Positions 43,161 to 52,640 of a stretch of 64,000 nucleotides of DNA are shown here, piece after piece. The position numbers and the translations under genes were made by a program. The DNA is from Escarpia spicata (Eukaryota; Annelida; Polychaeta; Sabellida; Siboglinidae), in assembly GCA_963995525.1 (NCBI GenBank), contig OZ023207.1, forward strand, positions 36,713,792 through 36,777,791. Reading direction: 5' to 3'. The notes beneath the pieces were generated by a model that was not told the origin of the DNA, searched no databases, and saw only the letters and a list, made by a program, of their open reading frames with translations. Each line of letters starts with the position of its first letter. The stretch's first letter is position 1.

Positions 43161-44546
43161 ATGGCGTTCGTGAATAACGGCGCGGCGTGCGAGGGCGTGA
43201 AGCCCGAACTGGACCTGTTCACCGGACCGGTGACGCAGAGGAGCATCGAGAGTAGTCAGTGGACAGTTTACCAACAGCTGACGGCTCTCGACGCCGGCAG
43301 CCCTATCGAGTTCCTCATCCCGGGGTCGGGTAACGACTATACGGACCTGGCGAGCCTTCAAGTATTCGTCCGCTTCAAAGTGATTCAGGGGGACGGTACC
43401 GATCTGGGGGCCGGCGCCAACGTGGCTCCGGTCAACAATTCCCTGCATTCGATGTTCAGTCAAATCGGCGTGTCGTTGAACGGTACGCTCGTGACGCCGT
43501 CGACCAATACGTACGCGTGCCGGGCCTACATCGAGACCCTGCTGAGTTACGATAGCGACGCGAAACGATCGCATCTCACGGGGTCTTTGTGGTACAAAGA
43601 CAGCGCCGGACACATGAACGCGCGCGGGGACGACAACACCGGGTTCGTAGCGCGGCGCGACCTGACGGCGGCCAGCGAAGAGGTGGAGATGATGGGACGC
43701 CTGCACATCGACGCGTTTATGCTAAACCACCTCCTACCGAACGGCATCGACACGAAACTACGCATGGTGCGCTCGAAGGACGCCTTCGCGCTCATGGGCC
43801 CGGCAGCCTCGGCGGGGTGGCGTATCGTGATACGCTCGATTTGCCTGTACGTACGAAAAGTGAAGTTGAACCCGGAAGTCCAGCTGGGTCACATCAAAGC
43901 GTGGGCTTTGGGAACGGCTAAGTTTCCGATGCGCCGCGTCGACTGCAAGTCGTTCTCGATAACGGCGTGTACGCTGTCGCACACGCACGAGAACTTGTAC
44001 ATGTGTGTGATTCCGAAACGCCTAATCCTGATGATGATCGACAATGCCGCCTATAACGGAGACTACACTATAAACGTCGTAACTACTACGGATACGGTCC
44101 AACTGCTGCGTCGCCTGGAATGCGACGCGTACGCTAAAGACATCGACGTCGGCGTCGTGCCTAAAGACGCGCTACTTACCACCGCCAACGCCGCCACTTA
44201 CCCGATGGCCTTCGTGTGCAATACCGACGACGGCGGCGAGCCGGGGGAGCACTGGGTGGCCGTCTACGTCGACCGGCGAGGCGTCGGCAAGTACTTCGAT
44301 TCGTACGGTCTGCCGCCGCTGCATGCCGACTCCCGTGCCTTCCTGCACCGTCACTGCGGCGACGCGTGGATGTACAACGACAAGCGGTTGCAGAGCGTCG
44401 TCTCTAACGTGTGCGGACAATATTGCGTCGCCTACCTACTCCTCCGATGTCGCGGCATGCCGTTGACGACGTTCCAGAACCTATTCGGCACCGATCGGGT
44501 GGCCAATGACTGTCTCGTATTCGATTGGCTAAAGCCATTGTATTAA
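43161..44546 (+). CDS. Major capsid (truncated) fused to adenain-type protease
   Basis: A single open frame of 461 codons. Residues about 1-300 are the Polinton major capsid protein (hexon-like double jelly roll): QWTVYQQLTALDAGSPIEFL, GSGNDYTDLASLQVFVRFKV, YACRAYIETLLSYDSDAKRS, KLRMVRSKDAFALM and PKRLILMMIDNAAYNGDY. The end of the second jelly roll normally follows; here it is missing. From about residue 305 the frame is an adenovirus-type cysteine protease: VQLLRRLECDAYAKDIDVGV, GEHWVAVYVD (His364), KYFDSYGLPP (Asp) and NVCGQYCVAYLLLRC (Cys418). All catalytic residues are present. The two are separate genes in known Polintons, so a deletion probably joined them in frame at about 44055-44095. 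Confidence 0.9.
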   Translation: MAFVNNGAACEGVKPELDLFTGPVTQRSIESSQWTVYQQLTALDAGSPIEFLIPGSGNDYTDLASLQVFVRFKVIQGDGTDLGAGANVAPVNNSLHSMFSQIGVSLNGTLVTPSTNTYACRAYIETLLSYDSDAKRSHLTGSLWYKDSAGHMNARGDDNTGFVARRDLTAASEEVEMMGRLHIDAFMLNHLLPNGIDTKLRMVRSKDAFALMGPAASAGWRIVIRSICLYVRKVKLNPEVQLGHIKAWALGTAKFPMRRVDCKSFSITACTLSHTHENLYMCVIPKRLILMMIDNAAYNGDYTINVVTTTDTVQLLRRLECDAYAKDIDVGVVPKDALLTTANAATYPMAFVCNTDDGGEPGEHWVAVYVDRRGVGKYFDSYGLPPLHADSRAFLHRHCGDAWMYNDKRLQSVVSNVCGQYCVAYLLLRCRGMPLTTFQNLFGTDRVANDCLVFDWLKPLY

Positions 44547-44572
44547 CGCTTCGCTTTTACGTGTATAGTAGT

Positions 44573-44614
44573 AATAAAAAACGATGAAAAAAATGTACGC
44601 AATTTTGTTTTATT
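44573..44614. terminator. Convergent polyadenylation signals
   Basis: AATAAA on the plus strand at 44573-44578, 27 bp after the capsid-protease stop, and AATAAA on the minus strand (TTTATT at 44609-44614) about 105 bp beyond the PolB stop. They serve the two converging gene blocks. A short CTAC/CATA run and a repeated CCCCTAGG motif follow. Confidence 0.6.
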
Positions 44615-44719
44615 ACCCTACCTACCTACATACATACATACAGAACCCTACCCCTAGGCGGCCCCACCCCTAGGTTAGGTTAGGCGCGTTAGACGAGTTA
44701 GTTTTTGTTCGTATACGAG

Positions 44720-47700
44720 TTAGACGAGTATCGGTGCCGTGGTGACGCCGTCTTCGAGCACGCGGCGTTTAGCGTAGAAGTAGCTCAACGCCGCGCGCTC
44801 TTGAACGTACGTCAACACGGACGAGTCTTTCACCTGGAAGCCGCGGTTCCAGCCGACGCCGCTGCATCGGTCGCGCAGTACCGCGAGGAAAGTGTTCTCG
44901 TTGATGTCGGCGTTCTGACGTTTGCTCAGGCCCTTCGTGCTGTACTTCGCGCCGACGATCGAACAGACATCGACGCGCGCAGCAGTCGCCCCCACCCAAC
45001 CACGCCAGTCCGGCGACGCGGCGTCGTACGTAAGCGTCCACGTGCGCGTCGCAGCATTCGGCCGGAAACCAGAGCTAACGATTCCGGAAGTAGTGTTCGC
45101 GCAGCGCTTCCGGTACGAACGCGTCGATGTCGTGGCCCGCGAGGGCGATGTTCGCCGAGTCGGCGTCCATAGCGCAGTACTGGAAGACCGGACGGTGGAT
45201 GTAGGCGTCGACGAAATCGTAGTAGAACTCGAGCATTCTCAATTTCGCGTATTGATACACGAAATAGCCGATTTGGATAGGTAGGCCGTAGACGACGGTG
45301 CACTTATTCAGCGCCACCTCGTACAGTTCGTCGTCGACGACGACGTCGAGTTGCCGGAAGCGCCGGTTGTTGACGAGTTGCGAGGCGCCGATCGGCGTGG
45401 CGTACTTGATATCCCGGTGCCGATGGACGCGCGTAATCGTTTTCCCGTACGAACTGTTGCCGAGTAGTTTAAAGTTGTCGGCGATGATCGATTTGTAGGG
45501 GTCGACGTCGCCCTCGCGTCGCGCTGTCGACACCGTGTCGCCGAAGCGGCGAAAGCACGCGATCGGCGTGTTCACGATCACCTGGTAGATGCGCGCGACG
45601 ACGAATCCGTGCTCCAGATACCAGCGTAGGAGGGGCGTGGCGAGCACGATCGCCGTGTCAAAGTAGCTACCGAGGAGCGTCCGTTGAGGTCGGGTGAATA
45701 GGTCGTGCGACTCGGCGTAGCGGCGCATGAATGGGCTGAGATCGTCGCGCGTGATATCGACGTTGTTGAACACGGGCTGCATTTCGGCGAACTTGGCGCG
45801 CAGCGCTTCCGGCAAGGCGATATCGCACTGCACGAGGCCGAACAGAGAGCCGTCGCGTACACCCTCCAGTATCGTCGAGCGCGTACACCGTCCCGGTTGA
45901 CTTCGGCGTCGGGTGGTGTCGGCGCCGTGGGGGGTCGCACGAATCGCCACTGGCACTCCCACATTTCGACGACGGCGTCGACGTGGCGGCGTAGGTAGGC
46001 CGTCGCGGCGATCGTCTCGGCTTACAGCGTCGTCATCGGTCGACCGTTGACGGCGTTCGTCGTCACGTGCATTTGGCACGTCGGGCAGCCGTGGAAGTAG
46101 CAGCCGTGAAATTGATACGCCGTTCGCGTGTCGGCGCACCAACCGTCGACTCGGTACTTGCCGACGCGCCTCTCGCGTCCTTTCAACTGGTGCCGTATAC
46201 GAGTGTCGGTCCGTTCCGCCTCGTACGTCAACCACTCCACGGCCATACGACCGTAGTGGTGCACGCTTTCCGCTCGAAAGCCGTCGCCAGTCGTCGTCGA
46301 GCGCGTCGAGCGCCACGAACACCGCGTCATAGCGAGGTCGAAGAGCCGCGTACGCAGCCGCGCTCACGGCTTCCAGGTCGTCGATGAGGCGGCGCGCTAG
46401 TTCGGCCGAATCACCGGTCGTGACGTAACAGCGCGCCGCTTCGTGTCCGGGCACATTCGACGCGACGCTCACGCTGAGCTGTTCGTGTCGCGCTAGCCAC
46501 CGGCATTTGTCGGTATCCGGCGGCAGATCGTTGGAGGCAAAATAGCTTTCAAAATCGAAGGTCGCACGGTACGGATAGTAGCGCAGGTCGTTGCCGCCGA
46601 CGTCGATGCCTTCGTCGTCGAGCCGTTGAAACACGGACGGCGTCGGTCGGTAGACGCCGCCGGGAAACTCGTGACGAACGCCAACTTCGCACGTCGCTTC
46701 GTGACGTCGTAAATCCGACGGGGACCGCCAGAGGCAGTTGCCGCATTTCGAGCACTTGTACGTTTTCGCGTACGCGCGCAGGTCGCTTATGTACGAGAAG
46801 TGCGTCTCGTACAGGTTGACGTTCAGGGTCGTGGGGTGCTTTTCGAGCGACCGACGGACTAGTTCGGCGGCGCCAGCCTCCGTCAGTCGATAGACGGCGA
46901 CGTTGATGCCGAAAACCGTCTCCACGCGTTCCAGTTCGTTCAGGCGCACGCCGTTCGACGTCGTCGAAGCGTAGCGCACGTGCAGTCGTTTAGCGACTCT
47001 AGTTAAACGGGTCGAATTTATTCTGGGGCCGTTCCGCGTTCCGCGTCGTCGACCGCCTTGTAGTTGGAGACCGATGCACCGGAACAGGCATAGATGGTCG
47101 TCGTAGGGCGTGCCCCGACGATCGTTCGTCAACGTCAGTAAGTGCTTGTTGTTGAAAACGTAGACGGGGAGCGCGGTGCCAACGCACCCGATAGGATGGT
47201 TTAGGATGGCGTTCACGAAGTAGGTGGCGTTCGTTACGAGCTCGACCACCCACCCCGAGTCGGGGCGCTGCGCGATGACGTACTGTAGTACGTCGGTCGT
47301 GCGCACGACGTCGAGGAAGCGTTCGAAGGATCGGCTATCGGTAACGAGGGCTGGCGTTTCGAGGAGGCGACCGCAACAGTTACAGGACGAATGAAAATAG
47401 CGGTAAAGACCCGACACCTTGTGGCGTAACACGAAACCATAGCTCACGTTAATTTTAAACGCGTTCTTTTGTTCGCGAAACATAACCCTCAGACGCGGTT
47501 CGAGCACCCGCGTACTCGTACAGGCGATCATTCGATATATGTAGCGGGACTGTATGGTACCGCGCGCTATCGACGTCTCTATGCTACGTCGATGTTCGTC
47601 CACGACGCGCTGTAGAGCGTCGTTGTCGACCGGTGGATTGGGACCATCGGAAGGTGGCGACACCTCCCGACGACCGCACGTATCCCTCAGGTGTCATAGC

Positions 47701-47951
47701 ATAACGGCGCGCGTACTGTACTTTGCGCCCCATTTCGGACACTCTCGTATTTTTACGCATAGCGCGTTATCCCCGCATCGTTTCGAACTCTTCGCGTGTC
47801 TCTCTAACGTCGATTGTTTCGAGAAATAAGTACCGCTTTTCGGAAATTGCCATCTAGTAGGAGGCGGCATACTTTTGGCTCCTACTTTTTCGAGCACCTC
47901 TATTATAACAGGATGCTGTGTTGGTGGTGGCTGTTGTACGGAATTGCGCAT
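44720..47951 (-). pseudogene. Protein-primed-type family B DNA polymerase, broken
   Basis: An N-terminal Cys/His finger (GTYFSKQSTLERHAK, RECPKWGAKYSTR) is in frame with the main ORF but cut by a TGA at 47694-47696. Next come LYRYFHSSCNCCGRLLETPA, a Cys finger (CSKCGNCLWRSPSDLRRHEA), Exo I FDFESYF near 46555, YQFHGCYFHGCPTC (46080-46130, shifted frame, with a TAA at 46022), and MWECQWRF. The main frame resumes by about 45890 with LFGLVQCDIALPEALR, LLRWYLEHGF, NFKLLGNSSYGKTI (motif B) and CAMDADSANIA (motif C, usually DTDS). A TAG at 45075 and a frameshift follow. The tail (STKGLSKRQN..., DGVTTAPILV) ends at 44720. A typical Dx2SLYP motif A was not found. Confidence 0.9.
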
Positions 47952-48046
47952 TGCTATCGTGTGTGTGTGTGTTAAGTAACGTGGGGGTGGACATGCGCAG
48001 TAGTGTGTTAAGTAACGTGGGGTGGTGGTGGTGGGTCGACCCTAAT

Positions 48047-48047
48047 G

Positions 48048-48108
<61 letters not shown>
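48047..48108. repeat. (GT)n microsatellite
   Basis: About 30 GT units with one interruption, between the PolB N-terminus and the next minus-strand gene. Directly beside it GTGTTAAGTAACGTGGGG occurs twice (about 47969 and 48005) with a further TTAAGTAAC at 48117. Confidence 0.95.
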
Positions 48109-48109
<1 letters not shown>

Positions 48110-48153
48110 TGTTTTGTTAAGTAACTCGGAAACGGAACGTACATTTTCAACGT

Positions 48154-48159
48154 TTTATT
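48154..48159 (-). terminator. Polyadenylation signal of RPA-like gene
   Basis: AATAAA on the minus strand (TTTATT on plus), downstream of the repeated modules. It suggests that the RPA-like transcript ends here, separate from PolB. Confidence 0.45.
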
Positions 48160-48269
48160 AAGCGTACCGTACAAGGTTTTGTCCCTATTAGCAAAGCGCT
48201 ATTTTTATTAAAACAAGCGCTTAATTTTTAAGTAAATCGACAAAGCAAATTTTCGAGCAGTAATGTTCA

Positions 48270-48868
48270 AGTGTTCATGCGGATTAGAGACCGCTTCGGC
48301 ACTGGATGTACACGTGAACGGCCGATTCTAGTAGAGCGCTGTTGACGAAATCGCGCCAGTCCCTGCCTAGCAGCCAATCCGTCGCAGTCCATCGGTGTTT
48401 GTACGAAAGCCTCCGCATACAGTTTTGCACGCACCGCATTGTCGTAGTTCAGTAGTAGTCTCTCGAACTCGTCTACGTCAGCGGCGTTTTCACGTTCAGG
48501 CCGCTCCACCCTCTACAAATACACACTTTTAATGATTAGTCCGCCCCTTTTTTAGCAACACGACCCAGAAGCAGAACGTCTATCGTCTCACTACGCGCTA
48601 CTTCCCGGTCCAGCAGTGTTTGTACGAACAAGGCAACCTCCGCATACTTTGCACGCGTCCTCTCGTTGTTCGCTAACAGGTCCAGCAGCACGCGCCGGAC
48701 CTCCTACAGAAGAAAATTGTCATGCTTTAAATAAGTTCGCCGCTTCGTAAGCTGAGCACCATGCCATTATATAATTTTCGGATATCTCGGCTAGTAGGCG
48801 CGCAGACTCGTCACTCGTCGGTTTACGCGTCAACAACGATACCAACAGGGGGCACTCCTACACAAACA
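48270..48868 (-). other. Three tandem modules behind 3' splice-like sites
   Basis: On the minus strand, three segments each start directly after a T-rich tract ending TGTAG (about 48865, 48703 and 48515). Two are preceded by the same branch-point-like GACTAAT. Modules 2 and 3 are related: both contain CGTGCAAA, TATGCGGAGG and TTCGTACAAACA, encoding RAKYAEVALFVQT and RAKLYAEAFVQT. The last module has a second frame reading WRDFVNSALLESAVHVYIQC to a stop. They may be alternative or tandemly duplicated last exons of the RPA-like gene, or decayed repeats. No 5' splice site was assigned. Confidence 0.4.
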
Positions 48869-48882
48869 ACACAAGAAACACA

Positions 48883-49602
48883 TTAGTCATCATCAGCGTC
48901 GTCGTATCTCTTCAGCGAACGCACCGTATAAGACGGCTCGCCTTGCCACGTCGTCTTACGCACACTGAGCTCCACTCTCGTGCCGGTTAACTCCAGCACG
49001 GTATCACGCAGTTCCTCCTCACTTAATTCCTCCAAGTAGTCGGCCCTGTACTCAACTAGATTAGCCATTTGCGTATCAAACAGCGTTAGCCAAAGCTCAT
49101 CTTCGTCGGCATCACCATCTCGCACCATAACACGTAACGCAAATAAATTCTTCCCCTCGCCCTGCTCACCTTGGGTTCGACATATCATAAGGGCATCCTT
49201 GACTTGCCGAAACAACTTGCGCCGGCACCGGGAACATCCTCTGTACGTGCACTTGTCTTTATAAGACACAGCTTCAATACGAACTGGCGTCTTAATCTTA
49301 TAGACGCCATTCTCAACGCACGCCAGCTCCCTCACACTCACCAATGTAGCGCGCGTCGACACCTCGGCGCTGCACTCTCGCTCGAGCGATGCACTCCGCA
49401 CCGCCGGCTGCTCCAACGCCGCTTCGTCGGCACCTCGCTTACGCCCCATAGACGGCGCGAGAACCACCACGGGGCGCTTAGCAGCGGGAGTTGTCCCAGC
49501 TGCTCCGGCTGACGTCGATGCCTGCTGGCCTCCAGTCACCTTGGACGCCTGCTTGCGTATTGTCTTAGCCTTTTTCGGTGTCATCTCGGTAGCGTCGGCC
49601 AT
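48883..49602 (-). CDS. RPA70-like OB-fold/zinc-ribbon protein
   Basis: Intact 239-aa frame. Residues about 1-85 are a low-complexity, Ala/Thr/Lys-rich tail. From about residue 100 (ENGVYKIKTPVRIEAVSYKD) there is a zinc-ribbon-like insert (CTYRGCSRCRRKLF, then ALMIC) followed by FALRVMVRDGDADEDELWLT, LFDTQMANLVEYRADYL and TRVELSVRKTTWQGEPSY. This order (OB strands, Cys ribbon, D..g..W.t.F, then a helical turn) matches DBD-C of replication protein A large subunit. It lies upstream of PolB on the same strand, so a single-stranded-DNA-binding role in replication is plausible. The call rests on pattern recognition, not alignment. Confidence 0.55.
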   Translation of the reverse strand: MADATEMTPKKAKTIRKQASKVTGGQQASTSAGAAGTTPAAKRPVVVLAPSMGRKRGADEAALEQPAVRSASLERECSAEVSTRATLVSVRELACVENGVYKIKTPVRIEAVSYKDKCTYRGCSRCRRKLFRQVKDALMICRTQGEQGEGKNLFALRVMVRDGDADEDELWLTLFDTQMANLVEYRADYLEELSEEELRDTVLELTGTRVELSVRKTTWQGEPSYTVRSLKRYDDADDD

Positions 49603-49652
49603 TGTTGCGGAGGGAGGACGTCTGCTGCAGCTGTAATAGTTAGACCACTTGC

Positions 49653-49688
49653 GTTATACACTAATAGCAATTTTTCAATCGCTTTATA
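49653..49688 (-). promoter_or_regulatory. TATA-like boxes upstream of RPA-like gene
   Basis: On the minus strand, TATAAC (49658-49653) lies about 51 bp and GGTATAAAGCG (TATAAA at 49688-49683) about 81 bp before the ATG at 49602. Confidence 0.4.
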
Positions 49689-49689
49689 C

Positions 49690-50330
49690 CCTCACAGCAT
49701 ATGGCGCATGCGCACTTACGGATAACGCCCTAGTCGACGGTTCTATTACAATATTTCACGCATGCGTTCTAACGCATAACTGACTAGTCTCCGATGTCTT
49801 TGCTTTCGGAAAACAATGAACGGTCATGTAGTGCGTTCGTTCACAAACGTTTATTTACTTCGAATTTCAATAATATAATGGCACTACACAAATACCTATT
49901 CCCCACTGATCCTATACAACGCATAAATTCATGTTTTAGTGGTTCGTGTATTGATTTTGAAATGGCATTGTTCTAGCTTCACATTCCGATCGCAATAAGC
50001 TATCGCCCAATTAACGTCACGCGCCGCAGCTGTTTTGCGTCACCATTCGGTTTCTAGGTATTCGCTTCAGGAAAAAAACACATCAGCGGTCGCTTTAGTA
50101 CATTCGTTTTCAAAATGTGACTTTTACATCGAATTTCTATAATATTAATACACAACAAGATGCCCGAGCCCTAACTAATCTTATACAACGCTTCATTTCA
50201 TGCATTTAGATTTTCGTTTATTGCTATTTCGATCTCTTTGCATTCAATGTTTTTACGTCACTTTCGCGCATGCGCGCTTAACGCATAAGTGACTTTAGGA
50301 AATAATGCAACGGTCGTTGCTCATTTTCAT
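49690..50330. repeat. Right-flank diverged repeats
   Basis: Three diverged segments share CGCATGCG, TAACGCATAA.TGACT and a CGGTC motif, spaced by roughly 250-300 bp (near 49755, 50085 and 50270). Two also share ATCGAATTTC/TTCGAATTTC and AATAT. It may be the terminal region of the Polinton, but no inverted counterpart was found on the left. Confidence 0.45.
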
Positions 50331-50399
50331 ACCATCATGGCTTCCTGCACAACGTATGCAAAAGAGCAGCGATGGCCTTCCGCCGCGAAACAGCAGGGG

Positions 50400-50944
50400 T
50401 ACGTTTTATTTTATTTTATTTATTTATTATTTATTTATTATTATTTAGTACAGCGATAAGTCGTCTTTTATGCTATCTGTAAGTTTTATATTCTTTATTA
50501 ATTACTTTTTATATTATTTATATGCTATTCTTTATTAATTACTTTTATATTAATAACAGTGATTTAGTTCTTGGGAACCTCCTCATTATTCAAATGCATT
50601 ATTCATATTTCACAGAATCCACCTGCCTCGACGTGGCTATCATTACTGAAACGACCATGACGTTGTATGTGATATTACCTGCTTCTAGAGAGCGTGAACA
50701 AAATTAAATCTATGATCACTAACAAATATACTAACTCCCTTCCTCTACTTTTAGTATTGATTAATACACGTGAAATATACACGAAAATTGCCTCACCGAA
50801 ATATTGATAACAGGGTGACATAGCAACATAATGGGTCACACAGCAATTATCCTATACATTACTGCAATTCTCTGTTTCAGACAGTCGTGATATACCGTGA
50901 AGAACAACTCATTTAGCAAAGAGTAATTGGTATTATCGAACACC
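50400..50944. other. No gene recognised
   Basis: TTTA/TTAT-rich sequence at about 50406-50450 and AT-rich spacer. Confidence 0.45.
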
Positions 50945-52258
50945 ATGCAACAGTCGACGTTAAAAACGGACATGTTTGAAACTGGTGTATACAAGCTACC
51001 TAAATTGTGCTGGTGGATTGTTCTGGGTATATGCATTATCAGCGGATGTATACTTACATCAAGAAAGTACGTGTTCCAATATCCGGCATACAACCAACCA
51101 TATGCTGTGGCAAACAGAAACCAGCTACTTTATGTCAACGACCATAAATACGCAACGACAAAACCTGACGAACAGACAAGGGTGGACGACACATCGAATA
51201 CTGCCTGTTCACATAGTCGTAGGCTGTGTGACGATAACGCTATTAAAAACTGCGTCGTCTCAAACAATTACTTTATCCAAGAAAAACGGTCGACTAACGT
51301 CACCGTTTATTTTCCCGGCAGTAAATATATACCTCATTTATGTCGGTTCAAATATGACAACATTCCACCAAAGTTACTCCTGCGTTGTATGCAGCAAAAA
51401 CAAATGAAACGCATTGTTGTGATCGGCGATTCGCATGGAGTTATGTATTTCAGTGCATTAAAAACGATGTTGAAACCAATCGCTGTGTGTACCGAGACAA
51501 AAAAGCAGGTTTGGGAAAATTACTTCTCAGGGCGTAGGCGAAGAAGTCCCTCGACAAATCGTCCCACGCAGAGAATTAACAAGCGATATAGCATTTTGTT
51601 AAAATGTATCTCATTAAACTAGCTAAAGGAAACCAGTAGTGATAACACGACACTTCCCACACCACGACGTAGCGTTTTTCTCGAACTCATCAGTGTAATT
51701 TCGTTCGGTGACATGAAACTACAAGCGTGTTCGCCCGCAACCTCAAACGCAATCCGTCGATGTAACGAAACGAAACCAAACCTCGAATGCTTTTTTCAAC
51801 ACTATTCGGCGAATACTTCAACAGCGGAAGTGGTTACCCGGATGTAATTATATTGTTTTCGAACAGCCATGATAAAGGTTGGGGCAAAACAGTAAATCGA
51901 ACCCAGACAGAAATAGATGCTCTGCGTTATGTCATAAAACAGTAAGTCCCAAGTAGCACCGCCTTCTACTGGTTCAGTCATCTCAGTGAGAATGATTTAA
52001 GAAAAGATACACGTTAGAAGTACGTCCGCTACGAAGGCAACTATGCCGCTAAATGAGATGATAGTTAGGACAAATATTGCAATGTACAATGTTTTACGAG
52101 ACGACATCCGGCTTGGTCGAATACGTACGTTTTTTGACCTCTACACGATGACCCTTCCGTTGGCAAATTGGTCAAAAGATGGGATCCACTTCAAGCAAGA
52201 CTGGTACAAATACCTTATGCTGTATTGGTTTCAAACAGTATGTTCAACATTCATGTAA
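50945..52258 (+). pseudogene. SGNH/GDSL-like type II membrane protein, copy 2
   Basis: The ATG at 50945 is preferred over the upstream TTG. A short tail and one membrane helix (CWWIVLGICIISGCILT) are followed by a Cys-rich luminal region (CSHSRRLCDDNAIKNCVVSN, HLCRFKYDNIPPKLLLRC) and KRIVVIGDSHGVMYFSALKT, the GDS block (gat at 51427). Later pieces in other frames match copy 1: LFSNSHDKGWGK near 51850, FYWFSHLSEND near 51970 and WSKDGIHFKQDWYKYLMLYW (Asp at 52178) to a stop at 52256-52258. Several frameshifts and stops lie between 51540 and 52060. It is a diverged, more decayed paralogue of the 33.2-kb gene on the other side of the Polinton. Confidence 0.6.
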
Positions 52259-52640
52259 ACTAGCTCACGGTAATACAGTAACATTTGTAAATAAAAATAG
52301 TAACATCGTATTTACGACAGCATTGTTTCCCCAACAATAACCGTTGATGGACTTTCATTGTCCACCAATTCTTGCTCCACTAATTCTGGTTTCATCTATC
52401 TTGAGTAGAAAAGGATTTACTTGTTTATTTGCCAGTTAGTGTATTATATATTTGGATTTATTTGTATTAAAGACAGTTTATTTATGCTAAGTAATTCGTT
52501 TACCTTGTTTAATTATGTGTATAAATGTTGTTTGACATCATTGGCGCATATTTTGTAAAGATTGGATTGTAGTAAATAGAGTTGTATCATCTGCATACAT
52601 TACATATTTAAATATATCACTTGACTTTGGTAAGTCATTT
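52259..52640. other. No gene recognised
   Basis: AT-rich; contains AATAAA near 52288 that could have served the SGNH-like copy. Confidence 0.45.

Larger units (their letters stand above)
37480..49700. mobile_element. Polinton/Maverick-like endogenous virus element
   Basis: Packaging ATPase, RVE integrase, penton, double-jelly-roll capsid, adenain-type protease and a protein-primed-type PolB lie within 12 kb, which is the diagnostic Polinton/adintovirus gene set. Late genes run on the plus strand and replication genes on the minus strand, converging at about 44550-44720. The region is markedly GC- and CpG-rich against AT-rich flanks. Four plus-strand genes have their own TATA box. The copy is decayed: ATPase, integrase, membrane protein, penton and PolB are broken and the capsid is truncated and fused. 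Limits are those of the recognised content; no TIR or 6-bp duplication was identified. Confidence 0.93.

Noticed and set aside
37841..47829. Many long open frames on the opposite strand of Polinton genes (for example minus 43706-42828)
   Set aside because: GC-rich coding DNA leaves few stops on the other strand; these frames lack any domain and overlap strongly supported genes.
50337..50397. Short ATG-initiated exon ending in GTACGT donor-like site
   Set aside because: Only 20 codons, no acceptor or second exon could be assigned.
37000..50400. Terminal inverted repeats and target-site duplication of the Polinton
   Set aside because: I compared both margins by eye and found no convincing inverted match. 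The ends may be lost or too diverged; a dot plot is needed.
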